Origin: Paenibacillus faecis
Lineage (GTDB): Bacteria > Bacillota > Bacilli > Paenibacillales > Paenibacillaceae
Direction: 5' to 3'
Length of the DNA: 64,000 nucleotides
Assembly: GCF_008084145.1 (NCBI RefSeq)
Contig: NZ_VSDO01000002.1
Span: 558,001 to 622,000 of the forward strand
The notes under the pieces were generated by a model. That model made no database searches and was not told the DNA's origin. It saw nothing but the letters and a program-made list of their open reading frames with translations. The position numbers were made by a program, and so were the translations under genes. Positions 44,090 to 53,465 of this stretch are shown in pieces. Each line of letters starts with the position of its first letter. Position 1 is the stretch's first letter.

Positions 44090-45979
44090 ATGAAACCTGA
44101 TTTGCGCGAAAGATGGGAAAACGGAGTCATTGTTGGGGACGGTGCCATGGGTACTTATTTGTACAATTTCGGTTTTCCCGTGGGCATTTCCTACGAGGAG
44201 CTGAATCTGCTTCAGCCGGAAGTCATCGGAGACGTCCATCGCCGGTATATCGACGCGGGGGCCGAGATGCTGGAGACGAACAGTTTTTCCGCCAACTATT
44301 ATAAGCTGTCCAAATTCGGATTGGAATCCCAGGTCGAGGAAATTAACCGCGCCGCGGTCCGCATCGCCAAAAAGGCGTCGGCCGGACGCGCTTACGTGGC
44401 GGGAGCGGTCGGTTCGATTCGGGGCGGGAAGCGCGTCAACGTGACCGATCAGGAGCTTACCCGGTACTACGAGCAGCAAATGGCCGCTTTGCTGAACGAG
44501 GAAGTGGACGCGATTTTGCTGGAAACTTTTTACGATCTAGGAGAAATGCGCATTGCTCTGGGCCGGGCGCGGCATTTAACGGATGTTCCGGTCATCTGCC
44601 AGTTTGCGGTTGACCAGGTTGGCCGCACATTGGACGGCTATACGATTTCGGACGCCTTCGGCATGCTGCTGGGAGAAGGAGCCGATGTGCTCGGCTTCAA
44701 CTGCCATTCGGGGCCAAAGGGAATCATGAGCGTGATGTCCCGGCTGGGCGGGCCGCTGAATGTGCCGCTCTCGGTTTTCCCCAACGCGGGGTTGGCCGAT
44801 TATGTCGATGGAGAATATATATACGGGGCGACGCCGGAGTATTTCGGCGAATGTTCCACCGCTTTTGCGGATTTGGGAGCCCGTTTGATCGGCGGCTGCT
44901 GCGGAACGACGCCCGAGCATATCGCCGCGACGGTACAGGCGCTGGCGGCCTATCAGGCTGCCCCGCTGCGGGAAGGCAAACCGCTGCCTAAGCCGAGCGA
45001 AACGGCCGTGTTGACCAGGTCGGCGGAGGGTACCGCGAACGGTTCCTCCGGCAACGGAAGGATACCGGCCATCACGGAACTTGTGAAGGAGCGTCATACC
45101 GTCATCGTCGAGCTGGATCCCCCGCGGGATTTGGATATCGGTAAATTTATGGAAGGCGCCGCCGCTTTGAAGGAAGCCGGGGTGGACGCGCTGACGCTGG
45201 CCGACAACTCGCTGGCCGTTACGCGGATGAGCAATATGGCGCTCGGACACCTGGTGCAAGCCGAACTCGGTCTAAGGCCGCTGATTCATATCGCCTGCCG
45301 GGACCGCAATCTGATCGGAACGCAGTCGCATATGATGGGCTTCGATGCCCTTGGCATCGACCACGTGCTGGCGGTGACGGGAGATCCGGCCAGGTTCGGG
45401 GATCTGCCGGGAGCCAGTTCCGTGTACGACATGACCTCCTTCGAAATTATCCGCATGATCAAGCAGTTGAACGAGGGCGTGGCTTTTTCGGGCAAGCCGT
45501 TGAAACAAAAGGCGAAATTCGTGGTCGGCGCCGCTTTCAATCCGAACGTCAAACATCTCCACAAGGCGGTCGAGCGCCTGGAGAAGAAGATCGCGTCGGG
45601 CGCCGATTACATTATGACTCAGCCGGTTTACGATCCCGAGCTGATCGTGGCGATCAGACAGGCGACGGCCCATCTGGATATTCCGATCTTTATCGGGATC
45701 ATGCCGCTGGCCAGCGGAAAGAACGCCGAGTATCTCCATAATGAAGTACCGGGCATTCAGCTGTCGGAGGAGGTCCGCCGCCGCATGGACGGGCTTCAGG
45801 GCGCCGAAGGGCGGGCCATGGGCGTGGAGATCGCCAAGGAATTGCTCGATATCGCCATGGAGCATTTCAACGGCATTTATTTAATGACTCCGTTTATGTT
45901 TTATGAGATGAATGTGGCCTTAACCCGCTACGTCCTCGAGAAATCGAAACCGAAGGCGGCCCACTTGTCTCGTTCATAA
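44090..45979 (+). CDS. yitJ: Bifunctional homocysteine S-methyltransferase / methylenetetrahydrofolate reductase
   Basis: A 629-residue fusion. Residues 1-~295 form a zinc-dependent homocysteine S-methyltransferase with zinc ligands Cys205 (GFNCHSG) and Cys270/Cys271 (GGCCGTTP). About 325-620 is a MetF-like flavin TIM barrel (ELDPPRDLDIGKF, LAVTGDPARFGDLPGAS, DYIMTQPVYDPELIV). The first half methylates homocysteine; the second makes the 5-methyl-THF methyl donor. B. subtilis YitJ has the same architecture. GGAGGTACGGGG precedes the ATG. Unlike in B. subtilis, I see no SAM riboswitch in front. Confidence 0.94.
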   Translation: MKPDLRERWENGVIVGDGAMGTYLYNFGFPVGISYEELNLLQPEVIGDVHRRYIDAGAEMLETNSFSANYYKLSKFGLESQVEEINRAAVRIAKKASAGRAYVAGAVGSIRGGKRVNVTDQELTRYYEQQMAALLNEEVDAILLETFYDLGEMRIALGRARHLTDVPVICQFAVDQVGRTLDGYTISDAFGMLLGEGADVLGFNCHSGPKGIMSVMSRLGGPLNVPLSVFPNAGLADYVDGEYIYGATPEYFGECSTAFADLGARLIGGCCGTTPEHIAATVQALAAYQAAPLREGKPLPKPSETAVLTRSAEGTANGSSGNGRIPAITELVKERHTVIVELDPPRDLDIGKFMEGAAALKEAGVDALTLADNSLAVTRMSNMALGHLVQAELGLRPLIHIACRDRNLIGTQSHMMGFDALGIDHVLAVTGDPARFGDLPGASSVYDMTSFEIIRMIKQLNEGVAFSGKPLKQKAKFVVGAAFNPNVKHLHKAVERLEKKIASGADYIMTQPVYDPELIVAIRQATAHLDIPIFIGIMPLASGKNAEYLHNEVPGIQLSEEVRRRMDGLQGAEGRAMGVEIAKELLDIAMEHFNGIYLMTPFMFYEMNVALTRYVLEKSKPKAAHLSRS

Positions 45980-46014
45980 TTATCAATTACAATAGGATAA
46001 CGGATGTGATGCCT

Positions 46015-46902
46015 ATGTCTCACAGTATGACAGGATACGGCAGCGCCGCCAGAGTCTTCGGCGGATATGTGATTCAGTTTGAGATAAAGTCCGTCAACCA
46101 CCGCTACTCCGAAATCGTGCTCCGGTTGCCGAGGGAATGGACTTGCTATGAGGATAGCCTTCGGCGGCGGATCCAGCGCGATGTCAAGCGGGGACGGGTT
46201 GATGTATATATCAGCAAGGAGCGGGATGACGAAAGCTCCCTTCCTTTTGTACTGAATTCAGGCAGGGTGGAAGCTTACTTGCGGGCGGCGGAGGAGCTGC
46301 ATACGAAGTACGGATTGGAAGCCTCGCTCAGTGCGAAAGATTTGCTCGCGCTGCCCGACGTTTTAGTCCCGCCCGATCCGCTTGGTGAAGGGGACTTTAC
46401 CGGCGAAGCCTGGGAAGACGTCCTTCATGGCGGTCTGGAAGAAGCGCTCGGCGGGCTGCTGGATATGCGCAGTAAGGAAGGCCGGCATCTTGCGGCCGAC
46501 CTGGAGCAGCGGCTTGCCAGGCTGGAAGAGCTGCACGCCGAGCTCAAAACTTATGCGCCTCAGGTCGTGAGCGATTACCGGACCAAACTCAAAGGGCGTT
46601 TAACCGAGCTGGTTGAGGGCGCTTTTGACGAGCAGCGCTTCGCCATGGAGATCGCCGTTTTTGCGGACCGGTCCAATATCGACGAAGAGCTCACCCGCTT
46701 GGGCAGTCATTTCGAACAGTGCCGGACCCTGCTCCGTTCCACCGAACCGGTGGGGCGCAAGCTGGATTTTTTGATACAGGAAATGAACCGGGAAACGAAT
46801 ACGATTGGATCGAAAGCCAATCATTTGGCTCTGGTCAACCGTGTCGTTGAAATGAAAGCGGAACTGGAGAAAATTCGCGAGCAAGCCGCGAATCTCGAAT
46901 AA
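46015..46902 (+). CDS. yicC: YicC/YloC family endoribonuclease
   Basis: A 295-residue protein of the YicC family, whose E. coli and Bacillus members are endoribonucleases acting on small RNAs/mRNAs. The family start MSHSMTGYGSA, the SVNHRYSEI block and the C-terminal VGRKLDFLIQEMNRETNTIGSKA with ANHLALVNRVVEMKAELEKIREQ are all present. ATG 46015 is preferred because GGATGTGAT sits before it. GTG 46006 and ATG 46009 would destroy that spacing. It heads the yicC-remA-gmk-rpoZ set conserved across Bacilli. Confidence 0.93.
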   Translation: MSHSMTGYGSAARVFGGYVIQFEIKSVNHRYSEIVLRLPREWTCYEDSLRRRIQRDVKRGRVDVYISKERDDESSLPFVLNSGRVEAYLRAAEELHTKYGLEASLSAKDLLALPDVLVPPDPLGEGDFTGEAWEDVLHGGLEEALGGLLDMRSKEGRHLAADLEQRLARLEELHAELKTYAPQVVSDYRTKLKGRLTELVEGAFDEQRFAMEIAVFADRSNIDEELTRLGSHFEQCRTLLRSTEPVGRKLDFLIQEMNRETNTIGSKANHLALVNRVVEMKAELEKIREQAANLE

Positions 46903-46952
46903 CGTCGCATTTGACACTGGTGAGTCAAGTAAAATAGGGGGAAATACCTTAG

Positions 46953-47213
46953 ATGGCAATTAAACTTATTAACATCGGCTTCGGAAACATCGTATCCGCC
47001 AATCGGATCATTTCCATTGTGAGTCCGGAATCGGCTCCCATCAAGCGGATTATCCAAGAGGCAAGGGATCGTCATATGCTGATTGACGCTACCTACGGGC
47101 GCCGCACGCGTGCGGTCATTATAACCGACAGCGACCATGTCATCCTGTCGGCGGTTCAGCCGGAAACGGTAGCGCACCGCCTGTCCGCGAAAGATGACGA
47201 CAACGACGAATAA
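46953..47213 (+). CDS. remA: Extracellular matrix regulator RemA
   Basis: An 86-residue DNA-binding regulator (DUF370). In B. subtilis RemA activates biofilm matrix operons and osmoprotection genes and forms an oligomeric ring that wraps DNA. The core is [33 protein letters not shown] and [29 protein letters not shown] in pieces. It lies 50 bases after yicC and 13 before gmk, an order conserved in Bacilli. A purine-rich GTAAAATAGGGGGAAATACC is its ribosome site. Confidence 0.94.
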   Translation: MAIKLINIGFGNIVSANRIISIVSPESAPIKRIIQEARDRHMLIDATYGRRTRAVIITDSDHVILSAVQPETVAHRLSAKDDDNDE

Positions 47214-47226
47214 AATGGAGAGAAAA

Positions 47227-47826
47227 ATGGCTAAAGGGTTACTCATTGTACTATCGGGACCTTCGGGTGTAGGCAAAGGAACAGTATGCACCGAGCTGCG
47301 GCGCCGCATGCCCGAGCTCGTCTATTCCGTTTCGGCGACGACGCGGGGACCTCGCCTCGGCGAGGAGAACGGTGTGAATTACTTTTTTAAGACCCGCGAG
47401 CAGTTCCTGGAGATGATCGAGAAGGATCAACTGCTGGAGCATGCGGAATATGTGGGCAATTTCTATGGTACTCCTCGCGACTTCGTCGAGCAGACGCTTG
47501 AGAGCGGCAAGGATATCATTCTTGAAATCGAAGTTCAGGGCGCGCTCAAGGTAAAGGAGAAGTTTCCGGAGGGCGTTTTCGTGTTCCTGCTTCCGCCTTC
47601 GCTTGACGAGCTGAAGGGGCGGATCCAAGGACGCGGGACCGAGAGCCAGGCGACGATCGATCACCGGCTGTCCGTGGCGGCTTACGAAATCGGCTTGTTG
47701 GAGAAGTACGACTACGCCGTCGTCAACGATGAAATCGATCTGGCTTGCAAAAGAATAGAATCCATTATCGTTGCCGAACATTGTAAGGTTAAGAACAAGG
47801 CGAAAGAATTGCAATTAGGCATTTGA
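47227..47826 (+). CDS. gmk: Guanylate kinase
   Basis: A 199-residue kinase that phosphorylates GMP to GDP with ATP; in Firmicutes it is also a (p)ppGpp target. Walker A is GPSGVGKGT (about residues 10-18), the GMP-binding signature [19 protein letters not shown] follows, with the [12 protein letters not shown] block after. ATG 47227 has GGAGAG upstream. The frame extends into remA's 3' end, which I exclude. It lies between remA and rpoZ. Confidence 0.95.
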   Translation: MAKGLLIVLSGPSGVGKGTVCTELRRRMPELVYSVSATTRGPRLGEENGVNYFFKTREQFLEMIEKDQLLEHAEYVGNFYGTPRDFVEQTLESGKDIILEIEVQGALKVKEKFPEGVFVFLLPPSLDELKGRIQGRGTESQATIDHRLSVAAYEIGLLEKYDYAVVNDEIDLACKRIESIIVAEHCKVKNKAKELQLGI

Positions 47827-47851
47827 GTCCAAAAGAAGAGGTGTTTTCCTA

Positions 47852-48076
47852 ATGCTGTATCCATCGATTGATAAGATGCTCGGAAAAGTCGGCAGCAAAT
47901 ACTCGCTGGTCGTAGCGGCATCCCGCAGAGCGAGATTGCTGAGAGAAGGGGCCAAGAGCGAGCTGAAACAGCCGAAATCGCACAAGCAGGTCGGCGTTGC
48001 TCTGGAGGAGATTTACGGCGATTACGTACGGTTGAAACAAGAAACTCCGACGACGGAACCGGACGAAAATAAATAG
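47852..48076 (+). CDS. rpoZ: RNA polymerase omega subunit
   Basis: A 74-residue omega subunit that helps assemble and stabilise RNA polymerase. The family pattern is MLYPSIDKMLGKVGSKYSLVVAASRRAR in pieces, then LKQPKSHKQVGVALEEIYGD. AAAGAAGAGGTG precedes the ATG, 25 bases after gmk. A strong terminator after it ends this transcript before coaBC. Confidence 0.93.
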   Translation: MLYPSIDKMLGKVGSKYSLVVAASRRARLLREGAKSELKQPKSHKQVGVALEEIYGDYVRLKQETPTTEPDENK

Positions 48077-48106
48077 ATTTTCTGGACCTCGTGGGTCGAG
48101 GCATAA

Positions 48107-48149
48107 AATAACAACCTCTTCAGGACAACCGCGAGGTTGTTATTTTTTT
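48107..48149 (+). terminator. Terminator after rpoZ
   Basis: AATAACAACCTC pairs with GAGGTTGTTATT, followed by T6. Confidence 0.9.
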
Positions 48150-48194
48150 CGTTCGGATGAACTTTAAGTCTTGGGAGAAAGCGGGGGAAGGACA

Positions 48195-49415
48195 TTGTTA
48201 AAAGGAAAGAAGGTTCTGCTTGGCGTTACCGGGGGGATCGCTGCTTTCAAGGCCGCTTCGCTGTGCAGCAAACTTGTGCAGCAGGGGGCGGAAGTCCAGG
48301 TGATCATGACGGAGTCCGCGACGAAATTCGTGACCGAACTGACGCTCCAGGCATTGTCTAAACATCCGGTCTATACCGATACATTTGATGAAAAAGATTC
48401 GGGCGCCATCGCGCACATCGCTCTGGCCGATTGGGCGGATCTGGTGCTGGTCGCGCCGGCTACAGCCAACATTATCGCCAAAATGGCCGCCGGGCTGGCC
48501 GACGATATGCTGTCCACGACCCTGCTGGCCACGGAGGCGCCGATTATGCTGGCTCCGGCGATGAATATCCATATGTACGCGCACCCGGCCGTTACGCGCA
48601 ATTTGGCCGAGCTTGCCGCGCGCGGAGTTCTGTTGGTTGAGCCCGGAGAGGGCCTGCTGGCTTGCGGTTATACGGGGAAAGGACGGATGGAGGAGCCGGA
48701 GACGATCGTCGACGTGGTGAAGCAGTTCTTTGCGCGTCAGGAGCAGCGGACGGCCCTCCCTCTTGCCGGTAAAAAGGTCGTCGTGACCGCGGGGGGGACG
48801 ATCGAACGGATCGATCCGGTTCGCTACATCTCGAACGACTCGTCGGGAAAAATGGGTTATGCGCTGGCCAAAGCCGCTGCGGAACTCGGCGGGGAGGTTA
48901 CGCTGATCGCCGCCAACACGCGGCTCGCGCCGCCGGCGGGCGTTCGGGTCTTGTCCGTGGAGTCGGCCCGGGAAATGTACGAAGCGGCGCTCGGCGAGTG
49001 GAGCGATACGGATATTTTGGTCAAAGCGGCGGCGGTTGCGGATTACCGGCCCAAAACGCCGGCGGATCGCAAACTTAAAAAGACCGGCGAAACCATGACG
49101 CTGGAGCTGGTTAAAAACATCGATATTTTGGAGACGCTGGGTAAGCAAAAGACCAGGCAGTTCCTCATCGGCTTTGCCGCCGAAACGAACGATGTGGAAC
49201 AGTACGCGATGGACAAGCTTCGGCGAAAAAATTGCGACCTGCTGGTTGCCAACGACGTGACCCGGGAAGGGGCGGGATTCGGGATCGACACCAATGTCGC
49301 AAGCGTCTACGACGCAAACGGGCTTGTGACCTCGTTTCCGCTGCTGTCCAAGGAGGAGCTTGGCCTCCGCATTATGGAACTGGCGGCTTCCAGGCTGGCT
49401 GGAGCCGCGAAATGA
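48195..49415 (+). CDS. coaBC: Phosphopantothenoylcysteine synthetase/decarboxylase (CoaBC, Dfp)
   Basis: A 406-residue bifunctional enzyme of CoA synthesis. The N-terminal flavin domain (CoaC) decarboxylates phosphopantothenoylcysteine: GVTGGIAAFKA, the HIALADWADLVLVAPATAN block, APAMNIHMY, and the catalytic Cys in LACGYTGKGRM. The C-terminal domain (CoaB, from about residue 195) ligates cysteine: VVTAGGTIERIDPVRYISNDSSGKMG and DILVKAAAVADYRPK. The start is TTG 48195 with GGGGGAAGGA upstream, giving (M)LKGKKVLLGVTGG. Its stop overlaps the priA start (ATGA). Confidence 0.94.
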   Translation: MLKGKKVLLGVTGGIAAFKAASLCSKLVQQGAEVQVIMTESATKFVTELTLQALSKHPVYTDTFDEKDSGAIAHIALADWADLVLVAPATANIIAKMAAGLADDMLSTTLLATEAPIMLAPAMNIHMYAHPAVTRNLAELAARGVLLVEPGEGLLACGYTGKGRMEEPETIVDVVKQFFARQEQRTALPLAGKKVVVTAGGTIERIDPVRYISNDSSGKMGYALAKAAAELGGEVTLIAANTRLAPPAGVRVLSVESAREMYEAALGEWSDTDILVKAAAVADYRPKTPADRKLKKTGETMTLELVKNIDILETLGKQKTRQFLIGFAAETNDVEQYAMDKLRRKNCDLLVANDVTREGAGFGIDTNVASVYDANGLVTSFPLLSKEELGLRIMELAASRLAGAAK

Positions 49416-51964
49416 GTTACCGTATAGCGAAAGTGATTGTCGATGTGCCGAGCCGGGAAACCGATCGGCCTTTTGATTATTTGATTCCGGCCGCGATGCA
49501 GGGCTGGATTGAAGTCGGAAGCCGGGTCGGCGTTCCTTTTGGACGGCGGACGGTACAGGGGTTCGTGTTATCGCTGCATGAGGACACGGAGATGGACCCG
49601 CAGCGCCTGAAGCCGATCCAGGAGCTGCTGGATCTGATGCCGCCGCTGCCGCAGGATCTCGTGAAGCTGGCCGAATGGATGAGCCGCAAGTATGCCTGCA
49701 GCATGATTTCCGCTTTGCAGGCCATGATACCGGCGGCGCTGAAAGGCAAGGCGGAGCGGTACGTCACCGTCCCGGAAACGGACGGCAACCAGGACGAGCC
49801 GGCATTCCCCGGGGAGAACGGCGGGCTTTCGAGTCCTGTGCTTCCTGTGCTGCTCACCGGGGAGGAGGAAGAGATTCTCGCTTACGTGAAGGCTTCGGGC
49901 CAGGTAACGATGGAGCATTTAAGCAAGCGTTATCCCGGCAGAGCCGGTGAGATCAAGGGTTTGATCGGGCGGGGCCTGTTGTCCGAAACTCAAATGATCA
50001 AGGACAAGGTGCGTAAAAAAATGATCAAAACCGTCGCCGCGGCCGTTTCGGGAGAGGCTGCGGAGGCTGCGCTCGCTTCCTTCAGCGGGCAAGCCCGGCG
50101 CCAGAAGGAAGTGCTTGAATTCTTGCTTGAAGTCGGCGCTCCGCTATCGCTTCAGGAAGTGCTCCAAACCTTGCGGGTTACCGCCGGGACCGTGCAAAAA
50201 CTGGCGGAAAAGGGCTACGCGGTGATCGAAGAAACGGAAGTGTTCCGCGATCCTTACAAGAACCGCCGTTTTCAAGGTTCGGAGCCGCTGCAGCGGACGC
50301 CCGAGCAGGATCAGGTTTACCGCAAGGTGACCGAAGCGTTGAGTGCGCGGAGCTATGGAGTGTTTCTGCTCCATGGCGTAACCGGCAGCGGCAAAACGGA
50401 GGTTTACCTGCAGACGATTGAGCGCTGCATCGCGCTCGGACGCCAGGCGATCGTCCTTGTGCCGGAAATATCGCTCACCCCGCAAATGGTGGAGCGCTTC
50501 AAGGGGCGGTTCGGCGGCAAGGTGGCGGTGATGCACAGCCGTTTGTCCACCGGAGAACGATACGATGAATGGCGGAAAATCCGCGAAGGCCGGGTTCAGG
50601 TGGCGATCGGTGCGCGTTCCGCCGTGTTTGCGCCTTTTGCCGACCTGGGGCTGATCGTGATGGACGAGGAGCACGAAACTTCCTACAAGCAGGAGGAAAC
50701 GCCAAAATATCACGCCCGTGATGTGGCTGTGTATCGCGCGCGCCAGTATGGCGCCGCCGTCATCCTGGGCTCGGCCACGCCGTCGCTGGAAAGCTACCAT
50801 GCGGCGCGTTCCCAGGCGGACGAGCTGTTCGCCCCGCTGCTGCTGGAGATGAAGCAGCGGCCCGCGGGGAGCCGGCTCCCCGGCGTGCATATCGTCGATA
50901 TGCGCGAAGAGCTGCGGGACGGCAACCGGTCGATGTTCAGCCGGGCGCTGCACGCGGGTATCGCCGCCCGGCTGGAACGGGGCGAGCAGACGGTGCTGTT
51001 CTTGAACCGCCGGGGCCACTCCACGTTCGTGATGTGCCGATCCTGCGGTTATGTGGCGGGCTGCCCGGAGTGCGATATCTCCCTGACTTACCATCAGAAG
51101 TCGAATAACCTGCGCTGCCATTATTGCGGTTATGCCGCACCCGCGCCTTCGATCTGTCCGGAATGCGGCAGCGAGCACATCCGGTACTTCGGCACCGGGA
51201 CGCAGCGGGTCGAGGGCGAGCTGGCCAAGCTGTTTCCCGGCATCCGGGTCATCCGGATGGACGTGGACACGACGACGGAAAAGGGCTCGCACGAGAAGCT
51301 GCTGCAGGCCTTCCGCGAGAAAAAGGGAGACGTGCTGCTCGGCACGCAGATGGTCGCCAAAGGCCTCGACTTTCCGGAGGTGACGCTGGTCGGCGTTATT
51401 GCCGCGGATACGGCGCTGAACTTTCCCGATTTCCGGTCCGCGGAGAAGACGTTCCAGCTCCTGACGCAGGTGGCGGGACGCGCCGGGCGGCATCAGCTGC
51501 CCGGGGAGGTGTTTATCCAGACTTATATGCCGGATCATTACTCCATCGTGCATGCGAGCGCCCATGATTACGCTTCGTTCGTCCGCGAGGAGTTGAACCA
51601 CCGGAAGGCGATGCATTATCCGCCGTACAGCCGGTTGATCCTTGTTACGCTGTCCCATGAAAAGCTGCCGGTGCTGCTGCGGATGGCCGAGAATTTTGCC
51701 GGCGATTTGCGGCATAAAGCCCAGCGGCTGGGGTGGTACGGCAATCTCGAACGGTTCGCGGCCGAGGCGCTCGACATTCTCGGTCCCGTCGCCTCGCCGA
51801 TCCCACGCATCAAGAACCGCTATCGGTTCCAATGCATGGTGAAATACCGCGGGGCGCTTGACGCGGTGCGTTTGGTCCGGGAGACGTCGGCGGAAACGCT
51901 AGACCAGCTGCGGGACGCGTCGCTGCAAATCAGTATTGACGTGGATCCGCAGATGCTGATGTAG
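49412..51964 (+). CDS. priA: Primosomal replication helicase PriA
   Basis: An 850-residue helicase that restarts stalled replication forks by loading the primosome. Walker A with Lys328 is in GVTGSGKTEVYLQ; the DEEH box is in VMDEEHETSYKQ. Eight cysteines forming two zinc sites are in CRSCGYVAGCPEC and CHYCGYAAPAPSICPEC (about residues 540-590). The C-terminal half carries GTQMVAKGLDFP and TQVAGRAGR. It is coupled to coaBC by a four-base overlap and followed by def. Confidence 0.95.
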   Translation: MSYRIAKVIVDVPSRETDRPFDYLIPAAMQGWIEVGSRVGVPFGRRTVQGFVLSLHEDTEMDPQRLKPIQELLDLMPPLPQDLVKLAEWMSRKYACSMISALQAMIPAALKGKAERYVTVPETDGNQDEPAFPGENGGLSSPVLPVLLTGEEEEILAYVKASGQVTMEHLSKRYPGRAGEIKGLIGRGLLSETQMIKDKVRKKMIKTVAAAVSGEAAEAALASFSGQARRQKEVLEFLLEVGAPLSLQEVLQTLRVTAGTVQKLAEKGYAVIEETEVFRDPYKNRRFQGSEPLQRTPEQDQVYRKVTEALSARSYGVFLLHGVTGSGKTEVYLQTIERCIALGRQAIVLVPEISLTPQMVERFKGRFGGKVAVMHSRLSTGERYDEWRKIREGRVQVAIGARSAVFAPFADLGLIVMDEEHETSYKQEETPKYHARDVAVYRARQYGAAVILGSATPSLESYHAARSQADELFAPLLLEMKQRPAGSRLPGVHIVDMREELRDGNRSMFSRALHAGIAARLERGEQTVLFLNRRGHSTFVMCRSCGYVAGCPECDISLTYHQKSNNLRCHYCGYAAPAPSICPECGSEHIRYFGTGTQRVEGELAKLFPGIRVIRMDVDTTTEKGSHEKLLQAFREKKGDVLLGTQMVAKGLDFPEVTLVGVIAADTALNFPDFRSAEKTFQLLTQVAGRAGRHQLPGEVFIQTYMPDHYSIVHASAHDYASFVREELNHRKAMHYPPYSRLILVTLSHEKLPVLLRMAENFAGDLRHKAQRLGWYGNLERFAAEALDILGPVASPIPRIKNRYRFQCMVKYRGALDAVRLVRETSAETLDQLRDASLQISIDVDPQMLM

Positions 51965-52032
51965 AATTATCAAATCGGGCATATTTTTTATATGATAGAA
52001 GAAACAACTCGAGAGTTAGGATGGTGGACAGC

Positions 52033-52515
52033 ATGGCTTTAAGAATTATCGTATTGGAACCCGATGAGGTGTTGCATCAGGTCGCCAAAGAAGTCAAAAA
52101 AATTACGCCGAACGTACAGAAATTGCTGACCGATATGGCCGAAACGATGTACAAAGCCGAGGGCGTCGGCTTGGCCGCTCCGCAAATCGGGATATTAAAA
52201 CGGGTGATCGTGGTGGACGTCGGGGATGAGCACGGATTGATCGAGCTGATTAACCCGGAGATCATGTCCAAGGAAGGGGAACAGTTCGGGCCCGAAGGCT
52301 GCCTGAGCATTCCGGGATACCGCGGGGATGTCCGCCGCGCTCAAACGGTGACCGTAAAGGGGCTTGACCGGAACGGCAACGAAGTGACTTATACGGGATC
52401 CGATCTGCTTGCCCGGGCGTTTCAGCATGAGATCGACCATTTGAACGGCGTGCTGTATACGGATATCGCCGAGCGAGTCTATGAAATTACCCCCGAGGGG
52501 GAAGAGAAGGAGTGA
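52033..52515 (+). CDS. def: Peptide deformylase
   Basis: A 160-residue iron/zinc hydrolase that removes the formyl group from nascent N-terminal fMet. The three motifs are GVGLAAPQIG, EGCLSIPG with metal ligand Cys90, and QHEIDHLNG with His132, catalytic Glu133 and His136. I choose ATG 52033; ATG 52021 is possible but adds four residues unusual for the family. It is followed eight bases later by fmt, the enzyme that adds the formyl group. Confidence 0.95.
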   Translation: MALRIIVLEPDEVLHQVAKEVKKITPNVQKLLTDMAETMYKAEGVGLAAPQIGILKRVIVVDVGDEHGLIELINPEIMSKEGEQFGPEGCLSIPGYRGDVRRAQTVTVKGLDRNGNEVTYTGSDLLARAFQHEIDHLNGVLYTDIAERVYEITPEGEEKE

Positions 52516-52523
52516 CTTCTTCC

Positions 52524-53465
52524 GTGAATATTGTATTTATGGGAACTCCCGCGTTTGCGGTTCCCTCGTTGGAGGCGCTGCTGAAGAAGGGATACCGCGT
52601 AGTGGGGGTGGTTACCCAGCCGGATCGTCCGCAAGGTCGAAAAAAAGTGCTGACCCCCACACCGGTCAAAGAGGCGGCGCTTCGGCACGGCCTCCCCGTG
52701 ATGCAGCCGCAGCGTCTGCGCGCTCCGGAAGCGGTCGAGGAGCTCGCCTCGCTGAAGCCCGACCTGATCGTTACGGCGGCTTACGGGCAGATTTTGCCCA
52801 AATCGGTTCTGGATCTGCCGAAGTATGGCTGTCTGAATGTGCATGGCTCGCTTTTGCCGAAATACCGCGGGGGGGCGCCGATTCAGCGTTCGATTATCAA
52901 CGGCGAGAAGGAGACCGGGGTGACGCTGATGTATATGGCCGAGGGCCTGGACACCGGGGATATGATCGCCAAAACGGTCGTGCCGATTGAAGACGAGGAT
53001 ACGGCCGGAACGATCTTCGAGAAGCTGAGCGTGGTCGGGGCCGAGCTGCTGATCCGGCAACTGCCGATGATCCTGGACGGAACGGCGGAGCGGATTCCGC
53101 AAAACGACGAAGAATCCACCTATGCCCCGAACCTGACCCGGGAGGACGAAAAAATCGATTGGCATGCGACTTCCCGCGAGATTTTCAACCGGGTGCGCGG
53201 ACTGGTGCCTTTTTCGGGCGGGTTTACGACCTGGAACGGTGAAGTCTTCAAGGTGTGGGCGGTCGCGAAGCCTGGCGTGAGTTCGGTGGGCGCTCCCGGA
53301 CAAGCTCCGGGGACGGTGCTTAATTTGTCTCCTGCCGGAATTGAAGTGCAGACGGGCGACGGCTCGGTGCTGCTCACCCGGGTTCAGCCGGCCGGCAAGA
53401 AGGCGATGGATGCTTCCGAGTTTATCCGCGGCGGCGTGATGAGTAAAGGGACGGTGCTCGGATGA
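52524..53465 (+). CDS. fmt: Methionyl-tRNA formyltransferase
   Basis: A 313-residue enzyme that formylates initiator Met-tRNA using 10-formyl-THF. The catalytic domain shows IVFMGTPAFAVPSLEAL, LNVHGSLLPKYRGGAPIQ (with the Asn/His/Arg of the active site) and the conserved Asp in EGLDTGDMI. The C-terminal OB-like domain follows from about residue 205. GTG 52524 gives the typical (M)NIVFMGTP start. Another in-frame GTG at 52512 overlaps the def stop. It overlaps rsmB by four bases (ATGA). Confidence 0.94.
   Translation: MNIVFMGTPAFAVPSLEALLKKGYRVVGVVTQPDRPQGRKKVLTPTPVKEAALRHGLPVMQPQRLRAPEAVEELASLKPDLIVTAAYGQILPKSVLDLPKYGCLNVHGSLLPKYRGGAPIQRSIINGEKETGVTLMYMAEGLDTGDMIAKTVVPIEDEDTAGTIFEKLSVVGAELLIRQLPMILDGTAERIPQNDEESTYAPNLTREDEKIDWHATSREIFNRVRGLVPFSGGFTTWNGEVFKVWAVAKPGVSSVGAPGQAPGTVLNLSPAGIEVQTGDGSVLLTRVQPAGKKAMDASEFIRGGVMSKGTVLG

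Noticed and set aside
49232-49411. N-terminal extension of priA inside coaBC
   Set aside because: Runs out of frame through coaBC coding sequence. The ATGA overlap start at 49412 gives the normal PriA N-terminus.
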